Shown: positions 12,301-25,087 of the stretch, piece by piece | Layout: every line of letters begins with the position of its first letter | Position numbering within the stretch: position 1 is the first letter of the stretch | Origin: Varroa destructor | Taxonomy: Eukaryota; Arthropoda; Arachnida; Mesostigmata; Varroidae | Assembly (NCBI RefSeq): GCF_002443255.2 | Contig: NW_019211457.1 | Location: 25,908,921 to 25,972,920, forward strand | Direction: 5' to 3' | DNA length: 64,000 nt | The notes under the pieces: model-generated | The model's database searches: none | Told to the model about the DNA's origin: nothing | What the model saw: the letters and a program-made list of their open reading frames with translations, nothing else | Made by a program: the position numbers and the translations under genes

Positions 12301-14586
12301 AGAGGACTATTCTTATTGGTAAAGATACCTATTACCACTATCACACTGATGTCAAGCTAAATTGCCAAGTGTATCAACATGGATTGGTTAGCTTTTCAAA
12401 GTTATTACGTTATCATAGTTTATTAGACAATTCAATAGTCAACAGCTTACATGTTACCCGATGTGGATACGTCTGAGACCACACATGTAAACGCATGCGT
12501 CAGAATAAAATGGCTCATTTTCTGATATGTCACAGGATTGTTCTAGTGGAATTGTATGATAGCCAGCTCGAATAGGATCAAGTCGTTAACGATAAAAACC
12601 GGATGATCCGATACGTATACGTCAAATAAATCTTCTTTTCTTCAAGGATTTCTAGAGATAAAAGTCGTACTCTTGTTTCAATGTAGTAAGTTATAATAAA
12701 ATTATTAATATAGATTCAGATAGATAGATAGATAGCAGTATTCGAGGAAGACGCCTCAGGGGGAAGAGTCAGATACGTACGTTTCTTTATTGTTTCGCTT
12801 TGTTTCACAGTTAGCTTGTTTTATCGCACAAGGCACGCTAGCTTATTCCTATTTCACTTGGGACCAGTGTTCATTGACGTGAGAATTTGAAAAGTCTTAA
12901 CCTAAATAATAGTAACTATTGGCCACAGACGGTGCACTGCAACACATTATAAACTATACCGATTTATTATGGCGCGGAAAGGTCCTAAATAAACTAGCAA
13001 AATGCTCTCGCCTATTATTTTTACCACGTGCCGGTTCCCTTAAAATAGGCCGCTCCATTCGGTTTCGACGTCCAATGGCGCCAGAACGAATCTGTCGACC
13101 TTGTGGATAGGTTCGCTCGCCGCACGCGTCGATAGATTACATAGGGGGCATCACGAGGTATTTCCACACGGTCAGAGACCTGACAATCCTTCACATAAGT
13201 TTCTCACCAAATTTAATGTCATATACCATGTGGGCGTTATCCATTGAACATGTTTCCAGATACTTCGAATATGGCGCTGCGAGATCGGGATACTCTGTAA
13301 ATCATAATAAGTTAGCGATTCAGAAAGGTCGGAACGACGTTAGGCTTGTAGTGACGAGTATTAGGTTGGAGATGAGACAGATCTTCTAGTTCTTGGTTCG
13401 AGGACTAGTACTTCCATTTCGGACAAGTTAACAGACCAATACGAGCATCCTGTTATCTAATTTAAAGGACACTATTTTACTATTTTTCTCATGAAGTTAA
13501 TACTGGCTATGTGGCGGATGATAACGATAAAATGCGTTTCTTAGCTCTTTCCGTAATCTAATTAAACTACCGCTAGAGCAGGACAAAATGAGAGGCAATG
13601 AACAGCAGTAAATAGGTTACAATCAAAACGTTTATTTATCATTGATTATTTTTATAATAACGGCCTGTCACATTAGGGTGCTGCATTTCTTACAGGGCAG
13701 TTAGTGTAGTAAAGTAAATCCGTATATTGACTTCTGTTTTTGTTTTCACGAATTACGTGCAAATAAATTCAATTTTATGTATAGTAGTAATTTTTTCATA
13801 CAGCAGATGTTGGCGAAACAGTCGGGGCGTGTACGTAACCCGGCACTATGTATTTGAAAAAGCATCTAAACACGTAGCCCAGGATACGTAGGTGAAATTG
13901 GAAAAGATCATGACGGGATGATAGGGTTCGCTAAAGGTGAGACTGGTTGTATGGATGTTATATGGATTAGATAATACTATTACAGAAACATGTCTAACTC
14001 TTAATCGAGGTGACTGCACAAGTACGATTAGAGGTCGTTCGTTCAAGCTTCCTTTCAATGCATCCAAGGCAAATTTGCCAGATAAAGAACCTATATTATA
14101 TATAGAATTATTTAGTATCGCACCGACGAGTATGAGGGAGTCACAAAAGACGACTGATCTTAAAAGCGGCTAATCTACGCAGAAGAATAACTAAAGCATT
14201 TTATAATAAAGTTGCTTGTTAAACCCCACAAAAATTGGTCCGTGACGGGCTTTGTAATAATGCTTTTTGTTTGATGCTCAGCGCATCAGGTTCGCAATTA
14301 CGCTGATTGTCTATCAGTGAGTCCTTTCAAACTACAGTTGTCAACAAGCACAACTTATATATATTATACATATGACGATGCCACTACAACTATACCTGTA
14401 ATGACCCCGTTTTATGCGCTCTCTGAAGGCTCCATTTTTTTTGCAGGTTTTTAGCGTTAAATTAATCAATCTAGATGTCTATGGTAATATTAGCGTTATA
14501 GCAAAATATTTCTATTAGCTATTTGCTTTTTACTTTTATTACTAATATTCGTAGTAATTTAGATACTTTACTAGTATGAGACACTT
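9319..14586. other. no supported gene
   Basis: AT-rich DNA with a T17 run at 10015-10031 and a GATA repeat at 12718. Several ORFs of 60-79 codons (for example 10401-10640 and 13937-14173 on plus) have no start context, splice partners or recognisable motifs, and they often overlap an ORF on the other strand. Near 12.1 kb there is a tandem AATTGGCC pair and a direct repeat of AATACATTTA. Confidence 0.5.
12718..12735. repeat. (GATA)n microsatellite
   Basis: About four and a half GATA units. Confidence 0.9.
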
Positions 14587-14610
14587 GAAATCGTAAGCGC
14601 TTACGATTTC
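14587..14610. repeat. 24-bp perfect palindrome
   Basis: The arm GAAATCGTAAGC is followed immediately by its exact reverse complement with no spacer. It could be a dimeric protein-binding site or a cruciform-forming sequence. No gene start is close by. Confidence 0.85.
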
Positions 14611-17600
14611 GTAAAATCTGAGAAATCGGGTTGATTATGGAGTGTGCCTCATCTTCTTGAAGTTACTTCCTCAAGAAAGACCCCCATTAAATGTGACCAT
14701 ATGGCTGTTCAATAAGCGTCACCGTGTATCTGTAACATGCTACAGAGTGATCTGATTGCCGGTAATCACACTATATAACAATTCCGAACCTTTGCTTAAA
14801 AAAGCGGATTTGTCGGCTTGCCCTAATGGCATCTGAACGTATGTCCAGGTTTGCAATGAGAGCGAAAGTCTTGCGGTTGTTTGCTCTGATACAGCTTTTG
14901 GCCATGATGGCCAGCACGGCCAAGGCTCTGCTAACAACTAGACAGATTCCAGTTTGTTCTTAGGGATCCCTGGGCAAACAATATCGTCCATAGTCCCGCG
15001 ATCCAGGGGCCGTTGTTATAATTGGCTTCGTTCGAAAAATTTGACGGAATGAATGAAAGCGATTGTCTATCTCTTCTGCGAGAACTTGACCTGAATGCTA
15101 CGTCCAGAAGTCGTCTTCCTTCTGACTAATGTTGAGGTGAGATGTCGTTATTGTAAGTTTCACTTAGTATACAGCGCTTATTGGGTCACCTTATTCTGCC
15201 GCAATAAAGAACGGAAGCGTCGTCTCGTTGTAAAGCGGCAGCCATGCACGTGAGCTTCAAGCGAACGCCTTCACTGTACACTTTGGCTCGAAAGCCTGCT
15301 CATGATTAATTTTTTTTTCATGGATTTGTTGAAGATTCGTTTCCTACGATGTTTATACATAGTCTAAGTGGTCTACTTTGCCGATCGTATTAGGAAGAAT
15401 CTGGTTGATGAAAATTCTTGTGTATCAAGACGCAGTAACTGACTAAAGGCAGCATATTATATGATTTATGACAGCAGTGAAACTAATTTCGTAATACAAA
15501 TGCATGAAGTTCGCATGTTAAGCACAACAAACGTTACTGACTAGACACTTTGTTGTGATTTGTAAAAAAAAAAAAAAATGAGGCCATTAATTAAGCCTAG
15601 CATACTGTTTTCATCATTGAACTATCTCTAGACTATGTACTAAAGCCAGATAGACGATACGAAATCGCAGTAGTTCATATAGGTACACATCGTTACCCTT
15701 CACTCCGTCACAACGCAAATGCGATGTACAGTCTTTTTTACTAAAGGGACTAAAAAAAAAAAATTATCGTTGGTTTACTAAAATACCTTCTAATGAAAAA
15801 ATATCTGTCTTCAGAGCAAGCGTCACAGAAGCATAGTAGTCGCCGTTAGACTTACGTTAAGAAAGGCTACTAATCTTCGACCTAGATGCTTAATTAAATA
15901 TTCTTAACTTATAATAACGATATCGTACTGTCACCATGTGCCTTTTTCGAATGTGAACTGCGGTAAACTGTATATATTAGAAGAATATCTAAAATCCAAC
16001 AAAGACAATATATATAAAGTATACATAAAGTCAGTTACAAGCATCCCACTAGAAATTAATAACTGAAATGTAATTATTGTTTAAATCACAAGAGCGTAGC
16101 AGGTGGCTCCCTCTATTAAAGCTCAATGAAATCTATAGCGATCTTCAAAGATGCGCAGATCTAGGAAAGGACAGTTCTGCGGCGTGAATGCGGGGGATGG
16201 TTGTGCTTTTGAAGGAACAATTTCGGTAGTCATGTACGGATCATAAGTTGTGTGAAACTAACTACCAACGAGTACAAATCTAATCATGTTATGTATACTG
16301 TATGTAAATGTACTTCTGATCTCGGCTGAAGCAAATCGGAACGTAACTCGCTAGAAGACGCTTTGTTGAAAAACTATAGGAGAGACTGAAATCTATAAGT
16401 TAAAACTTAATATAGTAACAGTCTCCTTTACGATGCAAACAATGGAGTTGAGGCTATATCATAACACAGACACGATATTGGCTTTAAATATGTAATGTTT
16501 GCGTTGTTTTTGCCGGGCACAGTACGAATTGTTGAAAAATAAAGCATTTTTTATCCAAGCTGCGGATAACTATGGCTGTAATGTGATTAGTAGTGTATAT
16601 GGGTTAGAATTATTTTCAAATGAATTTTGCCACCGTGAAGTGAAAGCTTGGAGATAATCTTAGTTTGGAAAACGTTGATATACCAGCGCCTTAGATTTCA
16701 TTTTTCCTCTATCTCCAAGTTACTTGTGAGGGCTAATTATTTTTAGAGAGTGAACCTAAAAACGTGATTTTTTGCAATCCTTTTCAAACAACTTACCATT
16801 AAAGGCTCATGTTTTCATCTATATTATTAGAATATGACCTGCACGCAGGTCAATTGGTACGGTAAACTAGCAACGACGATAATTAACATTTCTTGTAAAC
16901 GCCTGTCATATTGAACCAGAGTTCTTGGTAAAGGGCGATCACATTAGTCACGCCTTGCGGGAAACAAAAATAATCCTATATGCACAATGTTTAATTTTCC
17001 GCTGTAAAATATTTTTGAAAATATTTCGATTCTGTATAAACATACGTGAAAAACAACTTCGCTACGAGAGGTTGTCATCTAGTGGTTGGCGGTAAATTGG
17101 CTGTCGACTAACTTACTTGGACACATATTATTACGTGTCCAGGTGTTTTTGCAAAATAAATCTCACATGCAATACAATCATATATAATGGCTACACACAA
17201 ACAAGGGCCTTTGGCCTTGGTCGTGTTTTTATTCAGGTTATTTTAGGTTATCAATTAGAACAGCTTACGTGAGAAATCTGTCGCCTAGTTAGAAGGAGGT
17301 CATTAAGTACCCACTGCAAACATTATATTTCTGACCAGATACGTTGTAACGAAAATATCCGTTTGCGAAGTCTCTCATAGTATATGCATTAATATTAAAA
17401 ATGTGTATATTCGAATTTGTAAAGACAATACATTTAGTGAAAATAGCTTCACGCTTGCTCTAGCTGCTATGTATACAGGATGGGGTAGAAGTTTGTTGAA
17501 AATTTACGTTTGTCTTACATCTTGCATATTACGTATACATAATTTATGTTGTACGTATATACAAGATACGTACAAGTGACCTTTATTTAACGCTGTGTCT

Positions 17601-18718
17601 ACACTTTAAGACAAATAGCTATATGATCATCGACGCAAGACGTCTCTTCACCGCCTAAGGTCATTAGGTAAGTCACAAGTTATACCTTGGTTGTGATTAA
17701 AAAATTCTTCATTTTTGACTAGGTCCTGCGATTGGAGTCGTTATGTGTCAACCAGATGTCAGCAGCTTAATCGGGTCGTAGGTTTCTACATTTTCCGCCT
17801 GACGCCATACCGCTTTTGTAATAAAAAGACACTACGATCCAAAGGTATATACGGGAGGAGTTCCTGCAATTGCAAAAGTGAGACCGCCACGTTCAGGTGA
17901 GCTCATCAGCGTCGTCCGTCCCTTTTGTAACAAGTTTTGACATTACAAAGTAGCAATGCTCCAAGGAACGAATGCTCTTCGCGATATGTACAACCCATCC
18001 TCTGGGTCACGTTTCAATTTTCACACAAGATTTCCGCAACACTATTAACCTGCGCCTACGTGTCGCAATATACTAAATGGCTAGCACGAAACGAAGTACG
18101 TCTCTGCCTGGATTCGCACGTAGTCCGTAAGATAAAGATGCAAACAATACACTCACTAAGCTATCACGGGGACATGCCCTGTCGCCTGTTGACACTTGTT
18201 GAAACTTATGATATGTTCCAATCTGAAGCGTCTGTCGTGTTTCCCATGGTCCCATGTTTGTGCTTAGCTAACAGTTAGTGAACGTAAAGCCCAGCATGGC
18301 GACATGTTATCCCGCTTTATGCTCCAAAAGATGGTCTAAGTTACATTTTATCATAGAAATGTATCCAGTCACTGAAGTTAGATGGTACCTGCGCGTTCGA
18401 TTTACCTGCTTGTTTGTCAAGGTAATGCACCTGCATAGAGATGGACGGAAAGCAAACGGTTGCTTACTATAAAAGATTTTCGACGAAATGTTAATGTACA
18501 TTTACTGAACCGCCATGTTATAGACAGACACTATCGTAATATTAACTAACGGCATATCATTTCACCTCGGTACGCGTGTAGAGGTCGTGTCTAGTTTGTT
18601 TACTGCTATCGTTTAAATATCCTCGGTTCTCTTCAAATAACACTCTAGCTCGAGAAGAAACAGTTATTTTACGTGAGCCGTAATGAACTTGTTCAATGAA
18701 TCAGTAAATTCCTATTTC
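14611..18718. other. no supported gene
   Basis: Contains an A15 run at 15564-15578 without an upstream AATAAA, a hairpin near 17.12 kb (TGGACAC ... GTGTCCA) and the everted repeat at 16.84 kb, listed separately. ORFs at 17715-18472 on plus have no supporting signals. The remainder is AT-rich. Confidence 0.5.
16835..16852. promoter_or_regulatory. everted repeat TGACCT-N6-AGGTCA
   Basis: Two perfect nuclear-receptor half-sites (AGGTCA) are arranged as an everted repeat with six bases between them. The spacer is itself complementary, making an 8-bp-arm palindrome with a 2-nt centre. ER6 elements bind some nuclear-receptor dimers in animals. No gene is identified next to it, so function is conjecture. 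Confidence 0.35.
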
Positions 18719-18748
18719 GAACAGATACACCTGCGGGTGCATCTGTTC
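18719..18748. repeat. hairpin, 13-position stem
   Basis: GAACAGAT pairs with ATCTGTTC. After one A/C mismatch, CACC pairs with GGTG around a 4-nt loop. Confidence 0.75.
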
Positions 18749-19490
18749 AGGCAAATGTTTTTGGTATTACCCGTTCATTGTAATCCTTTGCCTTATTTTC
18801 GCAGGCTTTCGTTCGTGCTTAAATAAGCGCATTGCATCCAGGTGTGCAAGATGGCGCGCCAGTAAAACAAGATTGATTAGTGTTTTGTTCGCAAGCGAGA
18901 GCGTCTCCGAATAGCCTATCGGTATGAAAAATAAGGAGCAGTGTCAATAATCAATCACTGATACGTAATAAACCTGGAAAGTCTGACGATTTCACTTTTG
19001 GATTCTGTTAGCTATTGGCTTACGAGATAATGGCTCGAGTTGATGATAATTCCAGACGGAAATATCTGTTAAAATGAACAAAAATACCTTGGAAGACCAT
19101 TCAATATCTGTTAAATCGTGCTAACCTAGTCATTAGCTCCTTTGAGCTTTAGTAAGCGCTTGTAAAAAATCTTTAGTCATATTCAAATCAAGTCAAAATC
19201 TCGTTCTGATTCTTACATTTCAATAAAGAGTAAAGGTTCATTAAACGATACTTCCAGCATAATAAAGCAAAAACTAGAGAAAAAAAAAGGTCCATACACT
19301 TACCAATGTACTTTAGCTTGTTAAAAAAGGACTAGCTCTTTTTAAGCACTGTAAACGTATGGGCACATATGTATTCACCTGCGAAGAGATGGCACCAGGA
19401 GCAAATAGAAGGTCCATTGTCTGCTGAATCTCACTTCTCTGTGATTCCACCCGAAGTGCGAAATCCAATCCACCGGTTGACGTTAAGAAT

Positions 19491-19618
19491 GTCCGACTCC
19501 ACAAATTTATTGCTTGTGGAGCGGGACACTCTTACAAATGGATTGCGTGCCCTTCCCGCGCCCTGTCCTGCACGGGAAAGGCACGCAATCCGTTTGCCTC
19601 CTAGCAGCAGCAGCTAGG
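19491..19618. ncRNA. cluster of three consecutive hairpins (possible small-RNA precursors)
   Basis: Hairpin A, 19491-19527: GTCC/GGAC, a 2x2 internal loop, then CTCCACAA pairing with TTGTGGAG around a 9-nt loop. Hairpin B, 19535-19596: a 24-position stem with 22 Watson-Crick pairs, one G-U and one C/A mismatch around a 14-nt loop. Its core arm is GGATTGCGTGCC and it is much more GC-rich than the flanks. Hairpin C, 19600-19618: CCTAGC pairs with GCTAGG around AGCAGCA. All three could form in RNA from either strand. B is long enough to resemble a short pre-miRNA, although most animal pre-miRNA stems are longer. A foldback element or structured UTR is equally possible. ORFs drawn across it are probably incidental. 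Confidence 0.4.
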
Positions 19619-19966
19619 TTAACTCGTGATCGTTCGTCACCGAGCTCTTCCCAGGGGCGTAATCAGCTTTGTAAATCGTCGCCCCTTAGTTCCTTGTGGT
19701 CGTCATTCGTCCTGTAGCTACTGTGTCTGCCCGCTGTATTTTACCTAGAATAGTTTATTGCCCGTTTGTAAGCTTTTTTTCTACCTGCTGTCGAGCTGTG
19801 TGTGACGGGTTTCGCGGTATTAGAGAAGTACCACCAACTTACCCCTTGGTATTCCGCTGTAACCTTCTTTTCAATTCTTTGCAATAACGGTACGAACAAG
19901 CGTATGATATAACGTAAAAGCTTTAGGCTTCTTCTGTGTTAGCTTGATTTTTGTTACTATTTTTAT

Positions 19967-20347
19967 ATGGACTGCTTTGAACTGTTTAAATATGATGATG
20001 GCTTTATTTGTTGTTCTGCTCGGATAGCTTATTTGTGTGCAATTTTAGTATCCTTATTATTGGAACTATATAATCCATCCGTTAATTTTTATGAGCGTCT
20101 CAAGTTCACGGTTCCTCAACTTAGTTTTAGAACAGCGAAAAAAAATACTAAATTTGAAAACTATACGTCCGTTACACTAAAGGTTAAAGAAGAAAGCAAT
20201 AAGGTTATTACCGTATACGAAAATACTAAGATCATTCCGATTGAACAAATAACATTTCAAAAAAGAGTTAAGGTACCTGTTTACAAAGAGCTCAGGCTCA
20301 CCGATTGTGCCCTGCTTACTGGCACTATTAATCAAATAAGCCTATGA
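19967..20347 (+). CDS. unassigned 126-aa ORF with one membrane-like segment
   Basis: ATG-to-TGA frame. Residues roughly 15-35 are hydrophobic (RIAYLCAILVSLLLELY) and could span a membrane. The rest is Lys/Glu/Thr/Val-rich and looks beta-prone (EESNKVITVYENTKIIPIEQ). It is AT-rich, with no strong start context and no recognised homology. An ORF of this length is expected about once by chance in such a window, so I hold it weakly. Confidence 0.22.
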   Translation: MDCFELFKYDDGFICCSARIAYLCAILVSLLLELYNPSVNFYERLKFTVPQLSFRTAKKNTKFENYTSVTLKVKEESNKVITVYENTKIIPIEQITFQKRVKVPVYKELRLTDCALLTGTINQISL

Positions 20348-21882
20348 TTGCAATAGTTTAAAAACTAGTTTTCGCTTCGGTATTTGTAATCAAATTTAGT
20401 ATGGCCTCAAGCAGTTGGACAGTATTGCTTTTTACACGATGATCTACATTCGAAGGAGACTGGATCCCATTTTCCTCATGTCTACTTTTCCCGACTCTAT
20501 GGTAGATTTCTATCTAATATAAATATGAGTTTTGAACAAAATTTTCCATTAAATATTTTTATGGCAACAATGGGGCGGTATTTGCCCCAAAAAATTTCAA
20601 TCTAATAAGTTTTCGCAAGGGCAAGAATTCATATATCTGTACCATTCGCTACTTTATAAGGCTGTCTGTTAGTTGATTTTGCCAAGAAAATACGAGAGGG
20701 AAAAAAACTGTTACCACCTAAGCATATTTATAAAATAACTCGGCTGCCGGTTTTACGTTCACTTACTACTTCCGTAAACATCCGTTTGGGGTTCGATGAA
20801 CAACCTTACTTCTAGTAAACTGTACTTCGATACCTGACAGGATTGATAAGTCTGTACATTATGTTCAGACGTCAGCTGTTTCTCTTGGCGCTTCCACGAT
20901 GAAAAAATTTGCTAGGCATTGATAGATGACGGTAACTAGCTGACGGCTGGCTACGTGCAGTCTAATAATTAACTTCGCCCGAACGATGACGGTTTGGGAT
21001 CTATATGAAAATACGTTATTCCTGCACTTCAGTAGGAACAAAGGCTAGCAATAGAATACTGATACTGTAGAACTTATACCATTGTATACTTTATATCGCT
21101 GGCCAGTGCTGCCAAATAAGCTGATTAGCTCTAATTCTTTGATATTTCTTCCATACGTACGTATTACAGTATATTCTCTTAGCATAAAAATACGCAAAAA
21201 CACAATAACTGATACTGTAGACGTGATCGGTGGTCACATTCGTGTTTGCCAGTTTCGCAGATTTAGCTCAAATCTTCAAATAGTCAAAAAAAACTTGGAG
21301 GGCAAACCGCTCATGAGTAAACTATCTGAACATGTTTCATGGCAGGTCATAAGGGTCATGTCTCCTAAGTTCACCATAATAGGTCTTTGCCTTGTATTTG
21401 AATCTGCATCAAGCATAATCACCACTTTCCCATGTCTGAGAAATTCGCAGAACTGCTCCAGCAATATGACAATGCTTTGGAAGTTGTTAGTTAACACATC
21501 GCTCTTTTCATACTTGAGTTATCTATTTATATAGACCCTGGCCTATATGCTGGTAGGACTCTTATTTTTTTGGAGACATACAAAATGTATTTTTATGCTA
21601 TCTTGCGCGCTGGGTTATCCGAGGCCACTTCCCCAAAACAGTCTATATGTCAACACCAATCGCGGGCTCATAAGCTTATACGATTACGACACGGAAATAT
21701 GTACGACCGTTAATCCCCTATTATTTTTTTTTAATAAACAGTTCGTTTAGAACCGATGGAGTTTGCGCGTATGTTCCTAACCAAACGCATCGTCGCATGA
21801 ATACACATTCAAATCGCGACATATGGCCTGTGAAAAATATAAGTGTATACATATATATACATAAAATCTTAAATATAAAAAC

Positions 21883-21900
21883 ATACGCACGCGCGCGCGC
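21883..21900. repeat. alternating purine-pyrimidine CG-rich tract
   Basis: Eighteen bases alternate purine and pyrimidine, ending in a (CG)n run. This is a classical Z-DNA-prone pattern, and a TA-alternating tract lies just upstream (21848-21860). Confidence 0.7.
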
Positions 21901-21958
21901 TTTGTGGTCATCAGGAAATGCCGTTAAAGCTGAAATTTGCGCTGGGAGCCAGCTGTCG

Positions 21959-22001
21959 GAAGCAGTATTCGATGGCAGTACATTCACCGAAGCAGTATTC
22001 G
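21959..22001. repeat. 13-bp direct repeat, 30-bp period
   Basis: GAAGCAGTATTCG occurs at 21959-21971 and again at 21989-22001. In the plus frame it encodes (S/T)EAVF twice, ten codons apart. Confidence 0.8.
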
Positions 22002-23448
22002 GAACACTGCGACGTCACTATACAACTTTATACGTCGCTACACCTTTAAATTGTAGCTATTTTCCTACTGCAATAACAGGCCAATTCGAATATTGCTTGA
22101 ATTTATATCATTCGAGTCGAAAGTTCTAGTTTACGTAGTAGTTATTATAATATAATTGATGTTTTTTAAATTTATTGCTTCTCGTAAATACTCAGCAATA
22201 AGTAAAACAACAGCCTATCCAGTAGACCTTCACTGATTCCTCTTCGAAGCTTACAGGATCGACTTATTTAATCTTCTTTTGTCAATGCTACAAGATACAA
22301 GCACGAGTCTTCTTCAGGGACCAATTTGTTCAGTGTATTATGAGCAACCTATGAGGCATACATTGAGCTAGGTTAACTCAAGTTAATTCGCTACTTACCT
22401 CTACCCCTTTGGATTATATCAGACGTGTTAACGCTCCTACCACCGAAGCGAGGAAGAGATGATTGATTGGCAGGTTAAATCTAATTCTCCATCATTTACT
22501 TCTTTTATCCGCCAACACTTTCAAAGGGTGCGTGCCTAGATGATCAGCCGTGCGGCGTATCCACCAAGAAAGGCCAAGGCAGTAACCAAAACCAAAAGAA
22601 AAAAAGAACAAAACGAGAAAAATAAGTCTCTAACGCGAATTATAATTAGGCGCGATGTCAGAACAACAAGGGTCATGCTGGCCTCTTGAGTTGTTACATT
22701 ACGACGACTATGTGAGGGAAAATAACATATGATGATTCATATCAGCATGTGCCCCTTGACTACCTCATCGATAGCGTGTTTCCCCTGTTCGTAAAGGAAC
22801 ACATTATAAAGTGATTTACTACATATTGTATGACCGAATACTGATCGCTTGTGGCCAATTGAGTTTATGCAAGTCATCGCCGATGGCAAATACTGTATCA
22901 TACAGAAGATCTATCCACGATACAGCATTATGTAAGTGTATACCGAGGTACGCAAATAACTTATTCATATCATAAACAACTCACAAAGTTAGGCTATATA
23001 TACATATAGTGGTTGAGTAAGAAATTTCAGAAAATGGGTGTCTTAATCTTATACACGCGTGATTCGGGAACGCCTTCAAACGCTTGAGCGGTTTCTGCAT
23101 CATTGGAACTAGATTTTTATGCATTGATTTTGTTTTATTTATGCTTTTGGCATAGGATCTATAATTTGTGACGGAACACGGAAAATCAAATGCATTATGC
23201 TGCATATTAACGAGAGTTACCCTGTTCAATCGACTTAGGGATCGTAAATCGATTAGACGAGCAACATATAGCAGGAATCTATTATGCATGCTTCGAAAGA
23301 AAATCATACGTTTTTGTTTACTAAAGTGAAATTTTATTTTCCAGACACATAGATTCTTGCTCAATTTGGAATTTCGGAAAATCATTTTGTTTTTTTAAAA
23401 ATTAAACAGCAAAGCAATCTAGACCGCTATCGTTTCTCTTTTTACCAG

Positions 23449-23760
23449 CCAGCTTTTTCGGTGCCCATCCGGTCACTTGAAAAAGACGAAGAAGCTGAGA
23501 TAAATCAATTCTTCTTTCGATCAATGAACAATAACTGCAGCAGGCGAGAGGATACGCCTTTTTTGAGTCGTACTATGCTACAAACCAATTCAGGACGCAA
23601 GGCGCCAGATTGTTTTCCCACCTATAAAGAGCCCCCATCCTCGCTTGGGCATTCCGAGCCATTGAGCAACGAGAGCCGGGACGTTGCCATGGCCACCACT
23701 GATGAATCTCTGTCGGGAATGGTGAAAGCACATTGTGGACAGGCATGGATTAACTTCTAA
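23449..23760 (+). CDS. candidate 3'-terminal coding exon, unknown protein
   Basis: A polypyrimidine tract and TTTCTCTTTTTACCAG end at 23448, and a 103-codon frame is open from the next base to TAA. The encoded piece is hydrophilic and rich in Ser, Glu, Asn and Pro (for example LEKDEEAEINQFFFRSMNNN and KEPPSSLGHSEPLSNESRD), like a disordered C-terminal tail of a membrane or signalling protein. GC is higher than in the neighbourhood. No upstream exon could be joined with confidence, although a GTAAGT donor lies near 22933 after a short open frame. Further plus ORFs at 23779-23961 and 23974-24174 may be 3' UTR. Family not recognised. Confidence 0.38.
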   Translation, partial: PAFSVPIRSLEKDEEAEINQFFFRSMNNNCSRREDTPFLSRTMLQTNSGRKAPDCFPTYKEPPSSLGHSEPLSNESRDVAMATTDESLSGMVKAHCGQAWINF

Positions 23761-25041
23761 AAAAACATCATTGGCCATGTGAAAGCTAAGGAAAACAAAG
23801 GACAGCAAGGTCGAGTGAAGGTCGAGGACACTATGACCCAAACATATTCTGCTATGAGTTATAGCGGAGAAAATAGTATACTAAGTAGTATGTGTAAGTG
23901 CGCTCCTGTTTATAATGTACGAGTCTCTAATCATACCATACATAATCACCATAGTTTCTAAGGAGACTGAGCTGTGTCCGAACTGGCACGAGGACCGGGG
24001 CAGACACCTAAAATTTCGTTGAGAACAAAGCTAAAATGGCGTCGACCGAGCTGTTACACAAACATTGGACTCTTCATTATTATAATAGCGATATGTAGCA
24101 CAACTACACGGTTCAGCAAAGGAAATTGGGAACAAAATACCCAAATAGCTCGTCACTGTGGTAGAGAAGGATAACGCTTTCGTTTGTTAACATTTGGTTT
24201 ATGTGTACCATATAAAGTATAGCTAACGAATTCATATTGTACAGAGACGCTGAAACATTCCGTATATTGTTAAGACGTGATAGCTGTGGGTTCAAAGATC
24301 TGTATGACGCATCTAACAGCGACGTAAAATCCAATGAAGTAAACAGCGTTCTTTTATTCACTTTTCTAGTGTGAAGGCGAGAGCAAGGCGAACATTTCAG
24401 AGCTTCAACAAGCAGCTAAATCTTCAATCAGTGGCTTCAACTTTGTCGAAGAACAATTTATAGTTGTGCTTATCTTAACGCGAACCTATATATTTTGATA
24501 CATATCACCGTTTGTTGTCACAATTAAGTTTGCATTATCCAGCGAAATCTTTATTAGTGTTAGTAGCTCATATGATTCTAAGAGACCAAGCAAGCAAGCA
24601 TTTGTTGTTTTGCAATAATATATAGTCGGGATGCTGTTTGTTTCCGAGCGGTTACGAATCTGAAACGCGAGACGTAGGATACGTCTCAGAAAGAAAAGAA
24701 ATATATTTATTTACGTTTTTATTTAACTCAGCCACCTCAGGTATACTGAAGAACCTTTATAGGCTAAAGACATTATTAGGAAATACGCGCTATATACTGA
24801 CTTCTACGGCAGAGAATCTAAATCGTACTGTGTCGTCGAACGAAACTTCATTTGCTGTCGCCTGATACGATAGCTCAACTTAACCTCATCAGTTCGCCTC
24901 GTTAACTTACGACGCCCATGACACAGCATGTCATTTCCACCTGATACAATTTGATCCATAACAAGATTAAGCAGCAGCCGTTTTTGGCAAGTTAGTCATA
25001 GGTACGTTCCGTAACGAACAATGATTCGGTGCTGCCGTAGG

Positions 25042-25087
<46 letters not shown>

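Larger units (their letters stand above)
20348..23448. other. no well-supported gene; several overlapping ORFs
   Basis: Plus-strand ORF 21082-21534 (150 codons) overlaps a minus-strand open frame, about 21276-21528. The minus frame contains GKVVIMLDADSNTRQ, faintly like the LDANA/GDFN strand of non-LTR endonucleases. A minus ORF at 22981-23385 (134 codons) is basic and unremarkable. None has splice or start support. Any of them could be chance or decayed transposon sequence. Confidence 0.35.

Noticed and set aside
20400..21060. Search for a gene between the ORFs at 20 and 21 kb
   Set aside because: Only AT-rich sequence with stops in all frames.
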